Source: Pseudomonas sp. Irchel s3h14 (GTDB lineage Bacteria > Pseudomonadota > Gammaproteobacteria > Pseudomonadales > Pseudomonadaceae). Taken from it: a DNA stretch of 64,000 nucleotides. The DNA lies in NCBI RefSeq assembly GCF_900187425.1, contig NZ_FYDJ01000003.1, forward strand, positions 150,987 to 214,986, given 5' to 3'. The notes beneath the pieces are model-generated. The model did no database searches. It was not told the origin of the DNA and saw only the letters and a list, made by a program, of their open reading frames with translations. Every line of letters starts with the position of its first letter. Position 1 is the stretch's first letter. Position numbers and translations under genes: made by a program. Of the stretch, positions 26,235 through 35,593 are shown piece after piece.

Positions 26235-27533
26235 ATGGATATCAAACAGCTCTGGCTCAACGTCCAAGACCTTTGGGGTGCCCTTGATCAGCACCCTCTC
26301 CTGCATTCCAGCCTGGCATTGGTGCTATTGCTGGTGGTTGCGCTGGTCCTCGGACGAGTGGCGCGCTACCTCATTCTGCATGCGACCAAAATGCTCGGTC
26401 GCCAGCCGGCATTGCACTGGATCAATGACTTTCGGCATAACAAGGTCTTTCATCGTCTGGCGCAGATCACACCCTCGCTGGTGATCCAGTTCGGCTTGCA
26501 CCTGGTGCCGGAGTTGGGCAAGACCAGTCTGATCTTCCTCGGTAACGTCGCGCTGGCATTTACCATTCTGTTTTTGCTGTTGGCGGTCAGTGCCCTGCTC
26601 AGCGCTCTGCTCGACATCTATGCGCGCACCGAACATGCCCGTACCCGCTCGATCAAAGGCTACATACAACTGGCGAAAATGGTCTTGTACGTATTTGGCG
26701 CGATCATCATCGTCGCCACGCTGATCGACCGTTCGCCGCTGTTGCTGCTGTCGGGTCTGGGTGCCATGTCGGCGGTGATTCTGTTGGTCTACAAGGACAC
26801 CCTGCTGTCGTTCGTCGCCAGCGTGCAGCTGACCAGCAATGACATGCTGCGGGTCGGCGACTGGATCGAAATGCCGCAAGTCGGCGCCGACGGTGATGTG
26901 GTCGATATCACGCTGCACACGGTCAAGGTGCAGAATTTCGACAAGACCATCGTTTCGATTCCGACCTGGCGCCTGATGTCCGAGTCGTTCAAGAACTGGC
27001 GCGGCATGCAGCAATCCGGTGGACGACGGATCAAGCGCAGCCTGTTCATCGACGCCAGTGGCGTGCGATTCATCCGCGATGACGAAGAGTTGAAACTGTC
27101 CCAGGTGCATCTGCTGACCGACTACATCAGTCGCAAGCAGGCTGAACTCAAGGCCTGGAACGAAGCCCAGGGTAATGTGGCGGCGATGTCGGCCAACCGT
27201 CGGCGGATGACCAATATCGGTACCTTCCGCGCCTATGCACTGGCGTATTTGAAGAGTCACCCGGAAATCCAGCCAAACATGACCTGCATGGTCCGCCAGA
27301 TGCAGACCACCGCTCAGGGCATTCCGCTGGAGATCTACTGCTTCACCCGCACCACCGCGTGGGCGGATTACGAGCGGATTCAGGGGGATATTTTTGATTA
27401 CCTGCTGGCGGTGCTGCCGGAGTTTGGCTTGAGCCTTTATCAACAACCGAGTGGCGGGGATTTGCGGGCGGGGTTGTTACCGGCAATGTTGGGCGCAAGC
27501 CATATTCCCGAGAATGAAAAACACGTCATGTAA
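26235..27533 (+). CDS. MscS-family mechanosensitive channel (YbdG-like)
   Basis: This 432-residue inner-membrane protein has about five membrane helices in residues 20-215 followed by the MscS beta-domain (DMLRVGDWIEMPQVGADGDV, about 202-221) and a C-terminal cytoplasmic vestibule. The MscS family releases solutes upon osmotic downshift. Length, the RVGDWIEMP block and the extended C-terminus fit the YbdG/MscM branch. It is divergent from the helicase gene and appears to be transcribed alone. Confidence 0.85.
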   Translation: MDIKQLWLNVQDLWGALDQHPLLHSSLALVLLLVVALVLGRVARYLILHATKMLGRQPALHWINDFRHNKVFHRLAQITPSLVIQFGLHLVPELGKTSLIFLGNVALAFTILFLLLAVSALLSALLDIYARTEHARTRSIKGYIQLAKMVLYVFGAIIIVATLIDRSPLLLLSGLGAMSAVILLVYKDTLLSFVASVQLTSNDMLRVGDWIEMPQVGADGDVVDITLHTVKVQNFDKTIVSIPTWRLMSESFKNWRGMQQSGGRRIKRSLFIDASGVRFIRDDEELKLSQVHLLTDYISRKQAELKAWNEAQGNVAAMSANRRRMTNIGTFRAYALAYLKSHPEIQPNMTCMVRQMQTTAQGIPLEIYCFTRTTAWADYERIQGDIFDYLLAVLPEFGLSLYQQPSGGDLRAGLLPAMLGASHIPENEKHVM

Positions 27534-27560
27534 CACCTCGCTCCCGCAGGAGTTTAAGGG

Positions 27561-28061
27561 CTATTTTCCAAAGAGCCGGCGTACCTGAACGGGATCGGCA
27601 TTACCGCTTTGGTCAAGCGCAAGGAAGTATTTGAGCTGCCATTGCTGCGTTTTCACAGCTTGTTTGGCGACGGGCCTGGACCACGGAGGATAGACGCGAA
27701 TCGCTCGCTTGCCGCCCTCACCATCAATCGACATGACCCCTTTGGCGGCCAGTATCTTCTGGTCAAACACAAACTGCCCGCGATGGGGTTCATCAGCAAC
27801 GCTCACCACCACAAAGGCGACGCCATCGCCGCTATCGAGCGGTGCAATCTCGCTGGTCGGCGTTGGCCGCTTCCACAGCGTGACGAACTGACCCATCTTG
27901 GTCGGCGTGATTTTCGCCACTCGGAAGACAATCACCTGCCCATCGAGGCCGAAGCGGCAGGCGCCGTATTCGGCACTCTCCTCCTCGCGCCGAGCTTCAT
28001 CCGTTAACGTCATACCTGCGGGCTTGTAGATCTGCTCGATGGCGGCGATCAGGTCCGTCAT
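27561..28061 (-). CDS. MepB-family protein
   Basis: The 166-residue cytoplasmic protein contains the MepB pattern: EEESAEYGACRFGLDGQVIV, FRVAKITPTKMGQFVTLWKR and QFVFDQKILAAKGVMS. The family is named after a gene beside the MepA multidrug pump; its biochemical role is not established. ATG 28061 overlaps the TGA of the upstream exporter by 4 bp (ATGA), so the two are translationally coupled. That link to an exporter mirrors the family's original context, which supports the assignment. Confidence 0.78.
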   Translation of the reverse strand: MTDLIAAIEQIYKPAGMTLTDEARREEESAEYGACRFGLDGQVIVFRVAKITPTKMGQFVTLWKRPTPTSEIAPLDSGDGVAFVVVSVADEPHRGQFVFDQKILAAKGVMSIDGEGGKRAIRVYPPWSRPVAKQAVKTQQWQLKYFLALDQSGNADPVQVRRLFGK

Positions 28062-28936
28062 GGCCGTTCCCGCAACGGCAGCACTTCTCGCCTGACGCCC
28101 AACCGACTGATCCACACCGCCATCAAAATCACCGATCCACCGAGGAACAACCGCCCCAACTCTTCATGCTGATTCCAGATCAGCAAGTTGATCAGTAACC
28201 CCACGGGCACATGCAGGTTGTTCATCACCGCCAGCGTCCCGCCATTCACCAGGCAGGCGCCCTTGTTCCACCAGTACAACCCGAGCGCAGTCGAGACCAG
28301 GCCGAGGAACACCAGCACGCCCCATTGCAACGGTGCTTCGGGCAGGAAGTTCTGTTTGCCAAACAACAGAAACGCCGGCAACGCCACCGCCAATGCCCCC
28401 AGGTAGAAGTAACCAAAGCGCCGGTAATGCGGCAAATCGCTTGGATGGCGGGCCACCAGATGCTTATAGAGCACCTGCCCGGCGGCGTAGGTGAAGTTGG
28501 CCAGTTGCAGCAGCAGGAAGCCCATGAAGAAATCGGGGTTGATCCGGTCGTAGCGAATCACCGCCGCACCCATCACCGCCACCAGTGCCGCGACCAATGC
28601 CCACGGATTGAAGCGTCGGTTCAAAGCATCTTCAATCAAGGTCACATGCAACGGCGTGAGGATGGTGAACAGCAACACCTCCGGCACAGTCAAAACCCGA
28701 AAGCTCAGGTACAGGCAGACGTAGGTCACGCCGAACTGCAACGCGCCGATCAGCAGCATGCCGCGCATGAACGCCGGTTCAACCGAACGCCAGCGGGTCA
28801 ACGGAATGAACACCAGCCCCGCCAGCACCACTCGCACCAGCACCGCGAAGTAACTGTCGACATGACCGGCCAGGTATTCGCCGATCAAACTGAAGGAAAA
28901 CGCCTGAATCAGCGTGACAAAAAGTAGATAGCCCAT
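28058..28936 (-). CDS. EamA-family exporter (carboxylate/amino acid/amine type)
   Basis: The 292-residue protein has ten membrane helices in two EamA halves (opening MGYLLFVTLIQAFSFSLIGEY; second half GFLLLQLANFTYAAGQVLYK). It resembles the DMT subgroup annotated as carboxylate/amino acid/amine transporters. The MepB gene starts inside its stop codon. A 68-bp spacer separates it from the REP element at 29005. Confidence 0.82.
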   Translation of the reverse strand: MGYLLFVTLIQAFSFSLIGEYLAGHVDSYFAVLVRVVLAGLVFIPLTRWRSVEPAFMRGMLLIGALQFGVTYVCLYLSFRVLTVPEVLLFTILTPLHVTLIEDALNRRFNPWALVAALVAVMGAAVIRYDRINPDFFMGFLLLQLANFTYAAGQVLYKHLVARHPSDLPHYRRFGYFYLGALAVALPAFLLFGKQNFLPEAPLQWGVLVFLGLVSTALGLYWWNKGACLVNGGTLAVMNNLHVPVGLLINLLIWNQHEELGRLFLGGSVILMAVWISRLGVRREVLPLRERP

Positions 28937-29004
28937 GCTCGCCTCGTTTCGAATGGCGGCGACGATAGCGTTTTTTGCCCGTTATCGCGAGAACACACAA
29001 ATCC

Positions 29005-29098
29005 CTGTAGGAGCTGAGCTTGCTCGCGATAGCGGTGTGTCAGCCAACATCAATGTTGAATGTGATACCGCTATCGCGAGCAAGCTCGGCTCCTACAG
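29005..29098. repeat. REP inverted repeat (TGTAGGAGCTGAGC variant)
   Basis: CTGTAGGAGCTGAGCTTGCT and its near complement flank CGCGATAGCGGT/ACCGCTATCGCG stems with an AACATCAATGTT palindrome at the centre. It lies upstream of the EamA gene and downstream of the azoR terminator, in a 338-bp stretch without genes. Confidence 0.88.
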
Positions 29099-29127
29099 AA
29101 TTGCGTGCAGCCCATCAAATCGCAGGC

Positions 29128-29166
29128 AAAAAAAAGCCCGATCTCGCTAAAGCGTTCAATCGGGCT
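29128..29166 (-). terminator. Intrinsic terminator downstream of azoR
   Basis: Read on the minus strand, AGCCCGAT and ATCGGGCT form an 8-bp stem around a 15-base loop that ends in an eight-T run. It lies about 110 bp after the azoR stop; I see no gene in the gap. Confidence 0.8.
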
Positions 29167-29274
29167 ACAGCACTCAGGAGCAACAAGTGCAAAGGGAGGT
29201 TCGATGCGCGTAAAGCCATGAAGGGGTTGCGCCAGGTCACTTGAACATCAAGGGATTATCTGGCGATTAAAACC

Positions 29275-29874
29275 TCAGGCGACGAGGGAAAGCTTGGCGT
29301 TGGCCTGGCTCAGGCCTTTCTCCTGGAAGTCACCGCCCAGGTTCATGCCTTCGGCGTGAATGAACGTCACGTCGTGGATCCCGATGAAGCCCATGACCTG
29401 ACGCAGGTACGGTTCCTGGTGATCCGCGGTGCTGCCGGCGTAGATCCCGCCGCGCGCAGTCAGCACGTAGGCACGCTTGCCGCTGAGCAAGCCTTGCGGG
29501 CCGGTGTCGGTGTACTTGAAAGTCACGCCGGCACGCAGCACATGGTCGAGCCAGGCTTTGAGGGTGCTCGGGATGGCAAAGTTGTACATCGGCGCGGCCA
29601 GGACCAGTACATCGGCGGCCAGCAGTTCGTCGGTCAACTGGTTGGAGCGTTCCAGGGAAACCTGTTCGATGTCGTTGCGCTGCTCGGCAGGTTTCATCCA
29701 GCCGCCCAACAGGTTGATATCCAGATGCGGCACCGGGTTGACGGCCAGGTCACGAACGGTGATCTGGTCGTTCGGGTGCGCGGCTTGCCACTGGCTGATG
29801 AAGGTCTGGGTCAGTTGACGCGAAACCGAGTCTTGCTGACGGGCGCTGCTTTCGATGATCAGAACGCGGGACAT
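29275..29874 (-). CDS. azoR: FMN-dependent NADH:quinone oxidoreductase / azoreductase
   Basis: The 199-residue flavodoxin-fold enzyme uses NADH and FMN to reduce quinones and azo compounds and helps cope with electrophile stress. Visible are the FMN-phosphate loop SSARQQDSVSR (about residues 9-19), the PMYNFAIPSTLKAWLDHVLR block (about 95-114) and the TARGG loop that contacts the flavin. Length fits AzoR (about 200 residues). The gene is alone, with a terminator downstream. Confidence 0.9.
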   Translation of the reverse strand: MSRVLIIESSARQQDSVSRQLTQTFISQWQAAHPNDQITVRDLAVNPVPHLDINLLGGWMKPAEQRNDIEQVSLERSNQLTDELLAADVLVLAAPMYNFAIPSTLKAWLDHVLRAGVTFKYTDTGPQGLLSGKRAYVLTARGGIYAGSTADHQEPYLRQVMGFIGIHDVTFIHAEGMNLGGDFQEKGLSQANAKLSLVA

Positions 29875-30002
29875 GGGATGTAGCCTCCATCTGAGAATGT
29901 TGTAAGTCGATGGAGTGAAGGTTAAACAGAGTTAAATCGATGAAAAAGCGCAAATAACTGCTATAAACCATCAATAAATTCGTTTATAAGCGGAGCATAC
30001 CC

Positions 30003-30092
30003 TGTGGGAGCGGGCTTGCTCGCGAAGAGGCCGTGTCAGTCGACATCAATGTTGACTGACATACCGCTTTCGCGAGCAAGCCCGCTCCCACA
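30003..30092. repeat. REP inverted repeat (TGTGGGAGCGGGC type)
   Basis: TGTGGGAGCGGGCTTGCTCG and its reverse complement form the arms around a 50-bp centre containing an AACATCAATGTT palindrome. It ends 11 bp from the 3' end of the next small gene. Confidence 0.9.
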
Positions 30093-30103
30093 CGGTTGTA
30101 ATG

Positions 30104-30433
30104 TCATTTTGGGGTGCAGGTCAATTTGATACGCATCTTGATGATGCTCCGGTTGAACTTGGCGGTGGCATTTTTGTGTTTACCAGCGGCCACTTCGATA
30201 TTGCGGGTGCGTGGCGCTTCCGGGCCATTGTTGAAAACTACCTTACAGGCCGCATCGGTGGTGCCGTAGTTGTTCACCTGAATGGAGGCGATGTCGCTAT
30301 CCGTGTCATACGCGTTGTAGTCGATGCTCAAGCCGTTCAGCTGTTTTTCAACGTCGATCGGATAGGCAAACGCAGTAAGCGGCAGCATCGCCAGCAGCAC
30401 ACAACCCGATACCACACAACAAAGCTTTTTCAT
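30104..30433 (-). CDS. Small exported protein of unknown function
   Basis: A 109-residue protein carries a signal peptide (about residues 1-23, ending in AFA). The mature domain looks like a beta-rich, Ig-like fold: IASIQVNNYGTTDAACKVVF then a basic end (MRIKLTCTPK) with two cysteines that may pair. Relatives in Pseudomonas are sometimes labelled 3-phosphoglycerate kinase, which this short exported sequence cannot be. It is divergent from a LysR gene 49 bp away. Confidence 0.72.
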   Translation of the reverse strand: MKKLCCVVSGCVLLAMLPLTAFAYPIDVEKQLNGLSIDYNAYDTDSDIASIQVNNYGTTDAACKVVFNNGPEAPRTRNIEVAAGKHKNATAKFNRSIIKMRIKLTCTPK

Positions 30434-30482
30434 TCAGCAGTCTCCAATAAGGACTGCCAGCTTAGGACAAGAGGAGCTATTC

Positions 30483-31406
30483 ATGAAAGCGCCCCGCGTG
30501 ACCCTTGATCAATGGCGAACGTTACAGGCCGTGGTCGACCACGGCGGTTTCGCCCAGGCCGCCGAAGCGCTGCACCGCTCGCAATCATCGGTGAGCTACA
30601 CCGTAGCGCGCATGCAGGACCAACTCGGCGTGCCGCTGTTGCGCATCGACGGCCGCAAAGCGGTGCTGACCGAAGCCGGCGGCGTGCTGCTGCGCCGCTC
30701 GCGGCAATTGGTGAAACAGGCCAGTCAGCTGGAAGACCTGGCCCACCACATGGAACAAGGCTGGGAGGCGGAAGTTCGGCTGGTGGTCGACGCCGCGTAT
30801 CCGAGCGCCCGCCTCGTCCGCGCCTTGACCGCGTTCATGCCGCAAAGCCGTGGCTGCCGGGTGCGTCTGCGCGAAGAAGTGCTGTCGGGGGTAGAAGAAG
30901 TCTTGCTCGAAGGCGTGGCCGATCTGGCCATTACCGGCTTCAGCATTCCCGGGTATCTGGGCGCGGAATTGAGCGACGTAGAGTTTGTGGCTGTCGCTCA
31001 CCCCGAACACCCGCTGCATCGTCTGAACCGCGAACTGAACTTCCAGGATCTGGAATCCCAGATGCAAGTGGTCATCCGCGACTCCGGTCGCCAGCAGCCA
31101 CGAGACGTCGGCTGGCTCGGCGCGGAACAGCGCTGGACCGTCGGCAGCCTGGCCACCGCGGCAACTTTTGTCAGTAGCGGCCTGGGTTTCGCCTGGTTGC
31201 CTCGGCACATGATCGAACGGGAACTCAAGGAAGGTCTGCTCAAGCTGCTACCGTTGGACCAGGGCGGCAGCCGCAACCCGAGCTTCTACCTGTACTCGAA
31301 CAAGGACAAACCCTTGGGTCCGGCCACGCAGATTCTCATCGAACTGCTGCGCACTTTCGACACTGCGCCGCTGGATGCACCTTTCGCCGCCCCTGAACAA
31401 GCCTGA
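30483..31406 (+). CDS. LysR-family transcriptional regulator
   Basis: The 307-residue regulator has the helix-turn-helix near residues 10-70 (FAQAAEALHRSQSSVSYTV) and a substrate-binding-like effector domain. GAGGAG precedes ATG 30483. The gene lies 14 bp before the hydrolase gene on the same strand, so it may be cotranscribed with the hydrolase and ppiA, an unusual position for a LysR gene. Target and ligand are unknown. Confidence 0.83.
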   Translation: MKAPRVTLDQWRTLQAVVDHGGFAQAAEALHRSQSSVSYTVARMQDQLGVPLLRIDGRKAVLTEAGGVLLRRSRQLVKQASQLEDLAHHMEQGWEAEVRLVVDAAYPSARLVRALTAFMPQSRGCRVRLREEVLSGVEEVLLEGVADLAITGFSIPGYLGAELSDVEFVAVAHPEHPLHRLNRELNFQDLESQMQVVIRDSGRQQPRDVGWLGAEQRWTVGSLATAATFVSSGLGFAWLPRHMIERELKEGLLKLLPLDQGGSRNPSFYLYSNKDKPLGPATQILIELLRTFDTAPLDAPFAAPEQA

Positions 31407-31420
31407 CACGGAGTGTACGC

Positions 31421-32236
31421 ATGGCCTATTTCGAACACGAAGGTTGCAACCTGCACTATGAGGAATATGGCCACGGCACGCCGTTGCTGCTGGTCCACGG
31501 GCTGGGTTCCAGCACCCTGGACTGGGAAAAGCAGATCCCGGCGCTGTCGGCCCGCTACCGGGTGATCGTGCCGGATGTACGCGGCCACGGTCGCTCCGAC
31601 AAACCCCGCGAGCGCTACAGCATCGCCGGGTTCAGCGCCGACATGATCGCCCTGATTGAACACCTGAACCTCGGCCCCATTCATTACGTGGGCCTGTCCA
31701 TGGGTGGCATGATCGGTTTTCAACTGGCCGTGGATCAGCCGCAATTGCTCAAAAGCCTGTGCATCGTCAACAGCGCGCCCGAGGTCAAACTGCGCAGCCG
31801 CGACGATTACTGGCAGTGGTTCAAGCGCTGGAGCCTGATGCGCGTCCTCAGTCTGGGCGCCATCGGCACGGCCCTGGGCGGCAAGCTGTTTCCCAAACCC
31901 GAACAGGCCGATCTGCGACAAAAAATGGCCGAGCGCTGGGCAAAAAACGACAAACATGCTTATCTCGCCAGCTTCGATGCAATCGTTGGCTGGGGGGTTC
32001 AGGAACGACTTTCGAGGGTCTCCTGTCCAACCCTCATCGTCAGCGCCGACCGTGACTACACACCGGTCTCGCTGAAAGAAACCTATGTAAAACTGCTGCC
32101 CGATGCGCGGCTGGTGGTGATCGCCGATTCGCGCCACGCCACCCCGCTGGATCAACCCGAAATGTTCAACCAAACGCTGCTCGAGTTTCTCACCGCAGTC
32201 GACACCACCTCACTCAGGATCACTGACCCATGCTGA
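31421..32236 (+). CDS. Alpha/beta-fold hydrolase
   Basis: This 271-residue enzyme has the fold's oxyanion-loop motif (LLVHGLGSS, about residues 23-31), nucleophile elbow GLSMGG with S93, an acid near SADRDYTP (about 213) and the catalytic histidine in SRHATP (about 237). It resembles esterases and beta-ketoadipate enol-lactone hydrolase-like proteins; the substrate is not evident. Its stop overlaps the start of ppiA by 7 bp, so the two are translationally coupled. Confidence 0.83.
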   Translation: MAYFEHEGCNLHYEEYGHGTPLLLVHGLGSSTLDWEKQIPALSARYRVIVPDVRGHGRSDKPRERYSIAGFSADMIALIEHLNLGPIHYVGLSMGGMIGFQLAVDQPQLLKSLCIVNSAPEVKLRSRDDYWQWFKRWSLMRVLSLGAIGTALGGKLFPKPEQADLRQKMAERWAKNDKHAYLASFDAIVGWGVQERLSRVSCPTLIVSADRDYTPVSLKETYVKLLPDARLVVIADSRHATPLDQPEMFNQTLLEFLTAVDTTSLRITDPC

Positions 32237-32787
32237 AAAAAATCGCCCTCGTCGCTGGCTCCGTTCTGTTTGCCGCCAACCTGATGGCCGCAACGCCCGC
32301 CAAGGCGCCGCACGTGCTGCTGGAGACCACCAATGGCCAGATCGAAATCGAACTGGACCCGGTCAAGGCGCCGATCAGTACCAAGAACTTCCTTGATTAC
32401 GTCAACAGCGGCTTCTACAACAACACGATTTTTCACCGTGTGATTCCGGGCTTCATGGTCCAGGGCGGTGGTTTCACTCAACAAATGCAGCAGAAAGAAA
32501 CCAAGGCACCGATCAAGAACGAGTCCAAAAACGGTCTGCATAACGTCCGTGGCACGCTGTCCATGGCCCGCACCTCTAATCCTGATTCGGCCACTAGCCA
32601 GTTCTTCGTGAACGTCAAAGACAACGACTTCCTCGACAGCGGTGACGGCTATGCGGTCTTCGGTAAAGTCGTGAAAGGCATGGACGTGGTGGACGTCATC
32701 GTCAACTCGCAAACCACCACCCGTGGCGGCATGAAAGATGTGCCAGCCGACCCTGTGTTCATCAAGTCGGCCAAAGTCATCGACTAA
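32230..32787 (+). CDS. ppiA: Periplasmic peptidyl-prolyl cis-trans isomerase (cyclophilin A type)
   Basis: The 185-residue cyclophilin carries a signal peptide (about residues 1-20), so it works in the periplasm, where it speeds proline isomerisation during protein folding. The active-site block [16 protein letters not shown] (about 61-76) includes the catalytic arginine. LSMART and [14 protein letters not shown] follow, both typical of bacterial cyclophilins. It overlaps the upstream hydrolase gene. Confidence 0.92.
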   Translation: MLKKIALVAGSVLFAANLMAATPAKAPHVLLETTNGQIEIELDPVKAPISTKNFLDYVNSGFYNNTIFHRVIPGFMVQGGGFTQQMQQKETKAPIKNESKNGLHNVRGTLSMARTSNPDSATSQFFVNVKDNDFLDSGDGYAVFGKVVKGMDVVDVIVNSQTTTRGGMKDVPADPVFIKSAKVID

Positions 32788-32869
32788 GCTACACAGGAAG
32801 TCTTGAGCGGCTGCCGGAGTGCGCCGCTCACACTGTTCAAAGGAGAGCCCGTGCGCGGGCGGAGAACTG

Positions 32870-34702
32870 ATGCTTTATCGCCGTTTCGAGAAACTGATCG
32901 ACATTTTCCGCGAGCCCCCGACGGCCGCTCCGCCGGATCGGGTTCTCCCTTTTTATACCTATTACTTGAAGCAGGTCTGGCCGAGTTTTGCCGTCCTGCT
33001 GTTCGTCGGTCTGATCGGTGCGCTGATCGAAGTGGCGCTGTTCAGTTACCTGAGTCGCATCATCGACCTGACCCAAGGCACGCCTAACGTCGATTTCTTC
33101 AAGGAACACGGCATCGAGCTGGCCTGGATGGCGGTGGTAGCCCTGGTTTTTCGGCCGATCTTTGTTGGCCTGCACGACTTGCTGGTGCACCAGACCCTGA
33201 GCCCCAGCATGACCAGCCTGATTCGCTGGCAGAACCACAGTTATGTGCTCAAACAGAGCCTGAATTTTTTCCAGAACGACTTCGCCGGGCGCATCGCCCA
33301 ACGCATCATGCAGACTGGCAACTCGCTGCGCGATTCGGCCGTGCAAGCGGTGGACGCGTTGTGGCACGTGCTGATCTACGCGATCAGTTCGCTGGTGCTG
33401 TTCGCCGAAGCCGACTGGCGCCTTATGATCCCGCTACTGACCTGGATCGTCGCCTTCATCAGTGCCCTTTACTACTTCGTGCCACGGGTCAAGGAACGCT
33501 CGGTGGTGTCCTCCGATGCGCGCTCCAAACTCATGGGGCGGATCGTCGACGGCTACACCAACATCACCACCCTGAAGCTGTTCGCCCACACCAACTTCGA
33601 GCAGCAATACGCTCGCGAAGCGATCAAGGAACAAACCGAAAAAGCCCAACTGGCCGGCCGGGTGGTCACCAGCATGGACGTGGTCATCACCAGCATGAAC
33701 GGCTTGCTGATCGTCGGCACCACCGGCCTGGCCTTGTGGCTGTGGACGCAGTCGCTGATCACCGTTGGCGCGATTGCCCTGGCCACCGGCCTGGTGATCC
33801 GCATCGTCAACATGTCCGGCTGGATCATGTGGGTGGTCACCGGGATTTTCGAAAACATCGGCATGGTTCAGGACGGTTTGCAGACCATTTCTCAACCGGT
33901 CAGCGTCACCGATCGCGAGCAGGCCAAACCGCTGACGGTCACCCGCGGCGAGGTGCGTTTCGAGCACGTGGATTTCCACTATGGCAAGAAGAGCGGGATC
34001 ATCGGCGACCTCAACCTGACCATCAAACCCGGTGAGAAAATCGGCCTGATCGGCCCGTCCGGTGCAGGCAAGTCAACCCTGGTCAACCTGCTGCTGCGCC
34101 TCTATGACGTGGAGGGCGGACGCATCCTCATCGACGGCCAGAACATCGCCGAAGTCGGCCAGGAAAGCCTGCGCGAGCGCATCGGCATGATCACCCAGGA
34201 CACATCCCTGCTGCACCGCTCGATCCGTGACAATTTGCTGTACGGCAAACCCGACGCCACCGACGCCGAACTCTGGGAGGCGGTGCACAAGGCCCGCGCC
34301 GACGAGTTCATCCCGTTGTTGTCGGACTCCGAAGGCCGCACCGGTTTCGATGCCCACGTCGGTGAACGCGGGGTGAAACTCTCCGGCGGTCAGCGTCAGC
34401 GGATTGCGATTGCTCGCGTGCTGCTCAAGGACGCGCCGATCCTGATCATGGACGAGGCCACCTCGGCGCTCGACTCGGAAGTCGAAGCGGCGATCCAGGA
34501 AAGCCTCGAAACCCTGATGCAGGGCAAAACCGTGATCGCCATCGCTCACCGGCTCTCGACCATCGCCCGCATGGACCGGCTGGTGGTGCTGGAAAAAGGC
34601 AAGATCGCCGAAACCGGCAGCCACGCCGAGCTGCTGGCCCATGGCGGGTTGTATGCGCGGTTGTGGCAGCACCAGACGGGTGGATTTGTCGGCATCGACT
34701 GA
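32870..34702 (+). CDS. ABC-type exporter, fused permease/ATPase
   Basis: This 610-residue protein fuses a six-helix membrane domain (about residues 35-325) with a nucleotide-binding domain: Walker A GPSGAGKST (about 400), signature KLSGGQRQRIAIAR (about 503-516), Walker B ILIMDEATSALD and switch histidine in AIAHRLS. As a half transporter it should work as a homodimer and export a lipid, peptide or drug. GGAGAA precedes ATG 32870; the longer frame to 32819 lies in spacer. It follows ppiA by 82 bp. Substrate unknown. Confidence 0.87.
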   Translation: MLYRRFEKLIDIFREPPTAAPPDRVLPFYTYYLKQVWPSFAVLLFVGLIGALIEVALFSYLSRIIDLTQGTPNVDFFKEHGIELAWMAVVALVFRPIFVGLHDLLVHQTLSPSMTSLIRWQNHSYVLKQSLNFFQNDFAGRIAQRIMQTGNSLRDSAVQAVDALWHVLIYAISSLVLFAEADWRLMIPLLTWIVAFISALYYFVPRVKERSVVSSDARSKLMGRIVDGYTNITTLKLFAHTNFEQQYAREAIKEQTEKAQLAGRVVTSMDVVITSMNGLLIVGTTGLALWLWTQSLITVGAIALATGLVIRIVNMSGWIMWVVTGIFENIGMVQDGLQTISQPVSVTDREQAKPLTVTRGEVRFEHVDFHYGKKSGIIGDLNLTIKPGEKIGLIGPSGAGKSTLVNLLLRLYDVEGGRILIDGQNIAEVGQESLRERIGMITQDTSLLHRSIRDNLLYGKPDATDAELWEAVHKARADEFIPLLSDSEGRTGFDAHVGERGVKLSGGQRQRIAIARVLLKDAPILIMDEATSALDSEVEAAIQESLETLMQGKTVIAIAHRLSTIARMDRLVVLEKGKIAETGSHAELLAHGGLYARLWQHQTGGFVGID

Positions 34703-34713
34703 ACCTTCTTGCC

Positions 34714-34745
34714 TGATCATTCCCACGCTCTGCGTGGGAATGATC
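34714..34745. repeat. Single REP palindrome (ATTCCCACGC type)
   Basis: TGATCATTCCCACGC and GCGTGGGAATGATCA form a perfect 15-bp stem around TC. It stands alone 12 bp after the ABC exporter stop and may protect the mRNA end. Confidence 0.9.
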
Positions 34746-34882
34746 AGGCCCCCCTCCCGATTGCTGGAAATCCGCCAAAACCCTGCTGTAATCAGCCAAG
34801 GTTCTGGAGATGAACCTGTCGTAAATGTGCAGGATGCATCACTCGATACAGTCTCGATAGGAAGCCTATCAAGGACGCTCTC

Positions 34883-35578
34883 ATGTCTCTGTTCAAACGT
34901 TCAGTCACTGAGTTGTTAGGTACGTTCTGGCTGGTGTTGGGGGGTTGCGGCAGTGCGGTCCTGGCCGCGTCTTCTCCGCTGGGGATCGGGGTGCTGGGTG
35001 TGGCCCTGGCCTTTGGTCTGACGGTACTGACCATGGCATTCGCCATTGGCCATATTTCCGGCTGCCATCTCAACCCCGCCGTTTCGGTCGGTTTGTTCGT
35101 CGGCGGTCGATTCCCCGCCAAAGAGCTGCCCGCCTACATCATCGCTCAGGTGATTGGCGCGATTATCGCGGCGGCCTTGATCTACTACATCGCCAACGGC
35201 AAGGAAGGCTTCGATCTCGCCAACGGTCTGGCTTCCAACGGCTACGGCGAGCATTCTCCCGGCAAATACTCGATGGCCGCAGGCTTTGTCTGTGAGCTGG
35301 TGATGACGGCGATGTTCGTGCTGATCATCCTCGGTGCCACCGACAAGCGCGCTCCTGCCGGGCTGGCGCCGATCGCCATCGGCCTGGCCCTGACGCTGAT
35401 CCACCTGATCTCGATCCCTGTCACCAACACCTCGGTCAACCCGGCCCGCAGCACTGGCCCGGCGCTGATCGTCGGTGGCTGGGCCATCGCGCAATTGTGG
35501 ATGTTCTGGGTAGCGCCGCTGCTGGGCGCGGTGATCGGCGGCGTGACGTATCGATGGTTAGGCAAGGAAGGCAGCTGA
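34883..35578 (+). CDS. aqpZ: Aquaporin Z
   Basis: The 231-residue channel has six membrane helices and both pore motifs, N64-P65-A66 (HLNPAVS) and N186-P187-A188 followed by R189 of the selectivity filter. With F43 or nearby aromatics and H173-type residues in helix five it fits a water-selective aquaporin rather than GlpF. AAGGAC precedes ATG 34883. It appears to be transcribed alone and is convergent with the next gene. Confidence 0.93.
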   Translation: MSLFKRSVTELLGTFWLVLGGCGSAVLAASSPLGIGVLGVALAFGLTVLTMAFAIGHISGCHLNPAVSVGLFVGGRFPAKELPAYIIAQVIGAIIAAALIYYIANGKEGFDLANGLASNGYGEHSPGKYSMAAGFVCELVMTAMFVLIILGATDKRAPAGLAPIAIGLALTLIHLISIPVTNTSVNPARSTGPALIVGGWAIAQLWMFWVAPLLGAVIGGVTYRWLGKEGS

Positions 35579-35593
35579 AGCCCAGGGCGAGGA

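Noticed and set aside
30104-30433. Annotation as 3-phosphoglycerate kinase
   Set aside because: At 109 residues with a signal peptide it cannot be that enzyme; the label is likely a propagated error.
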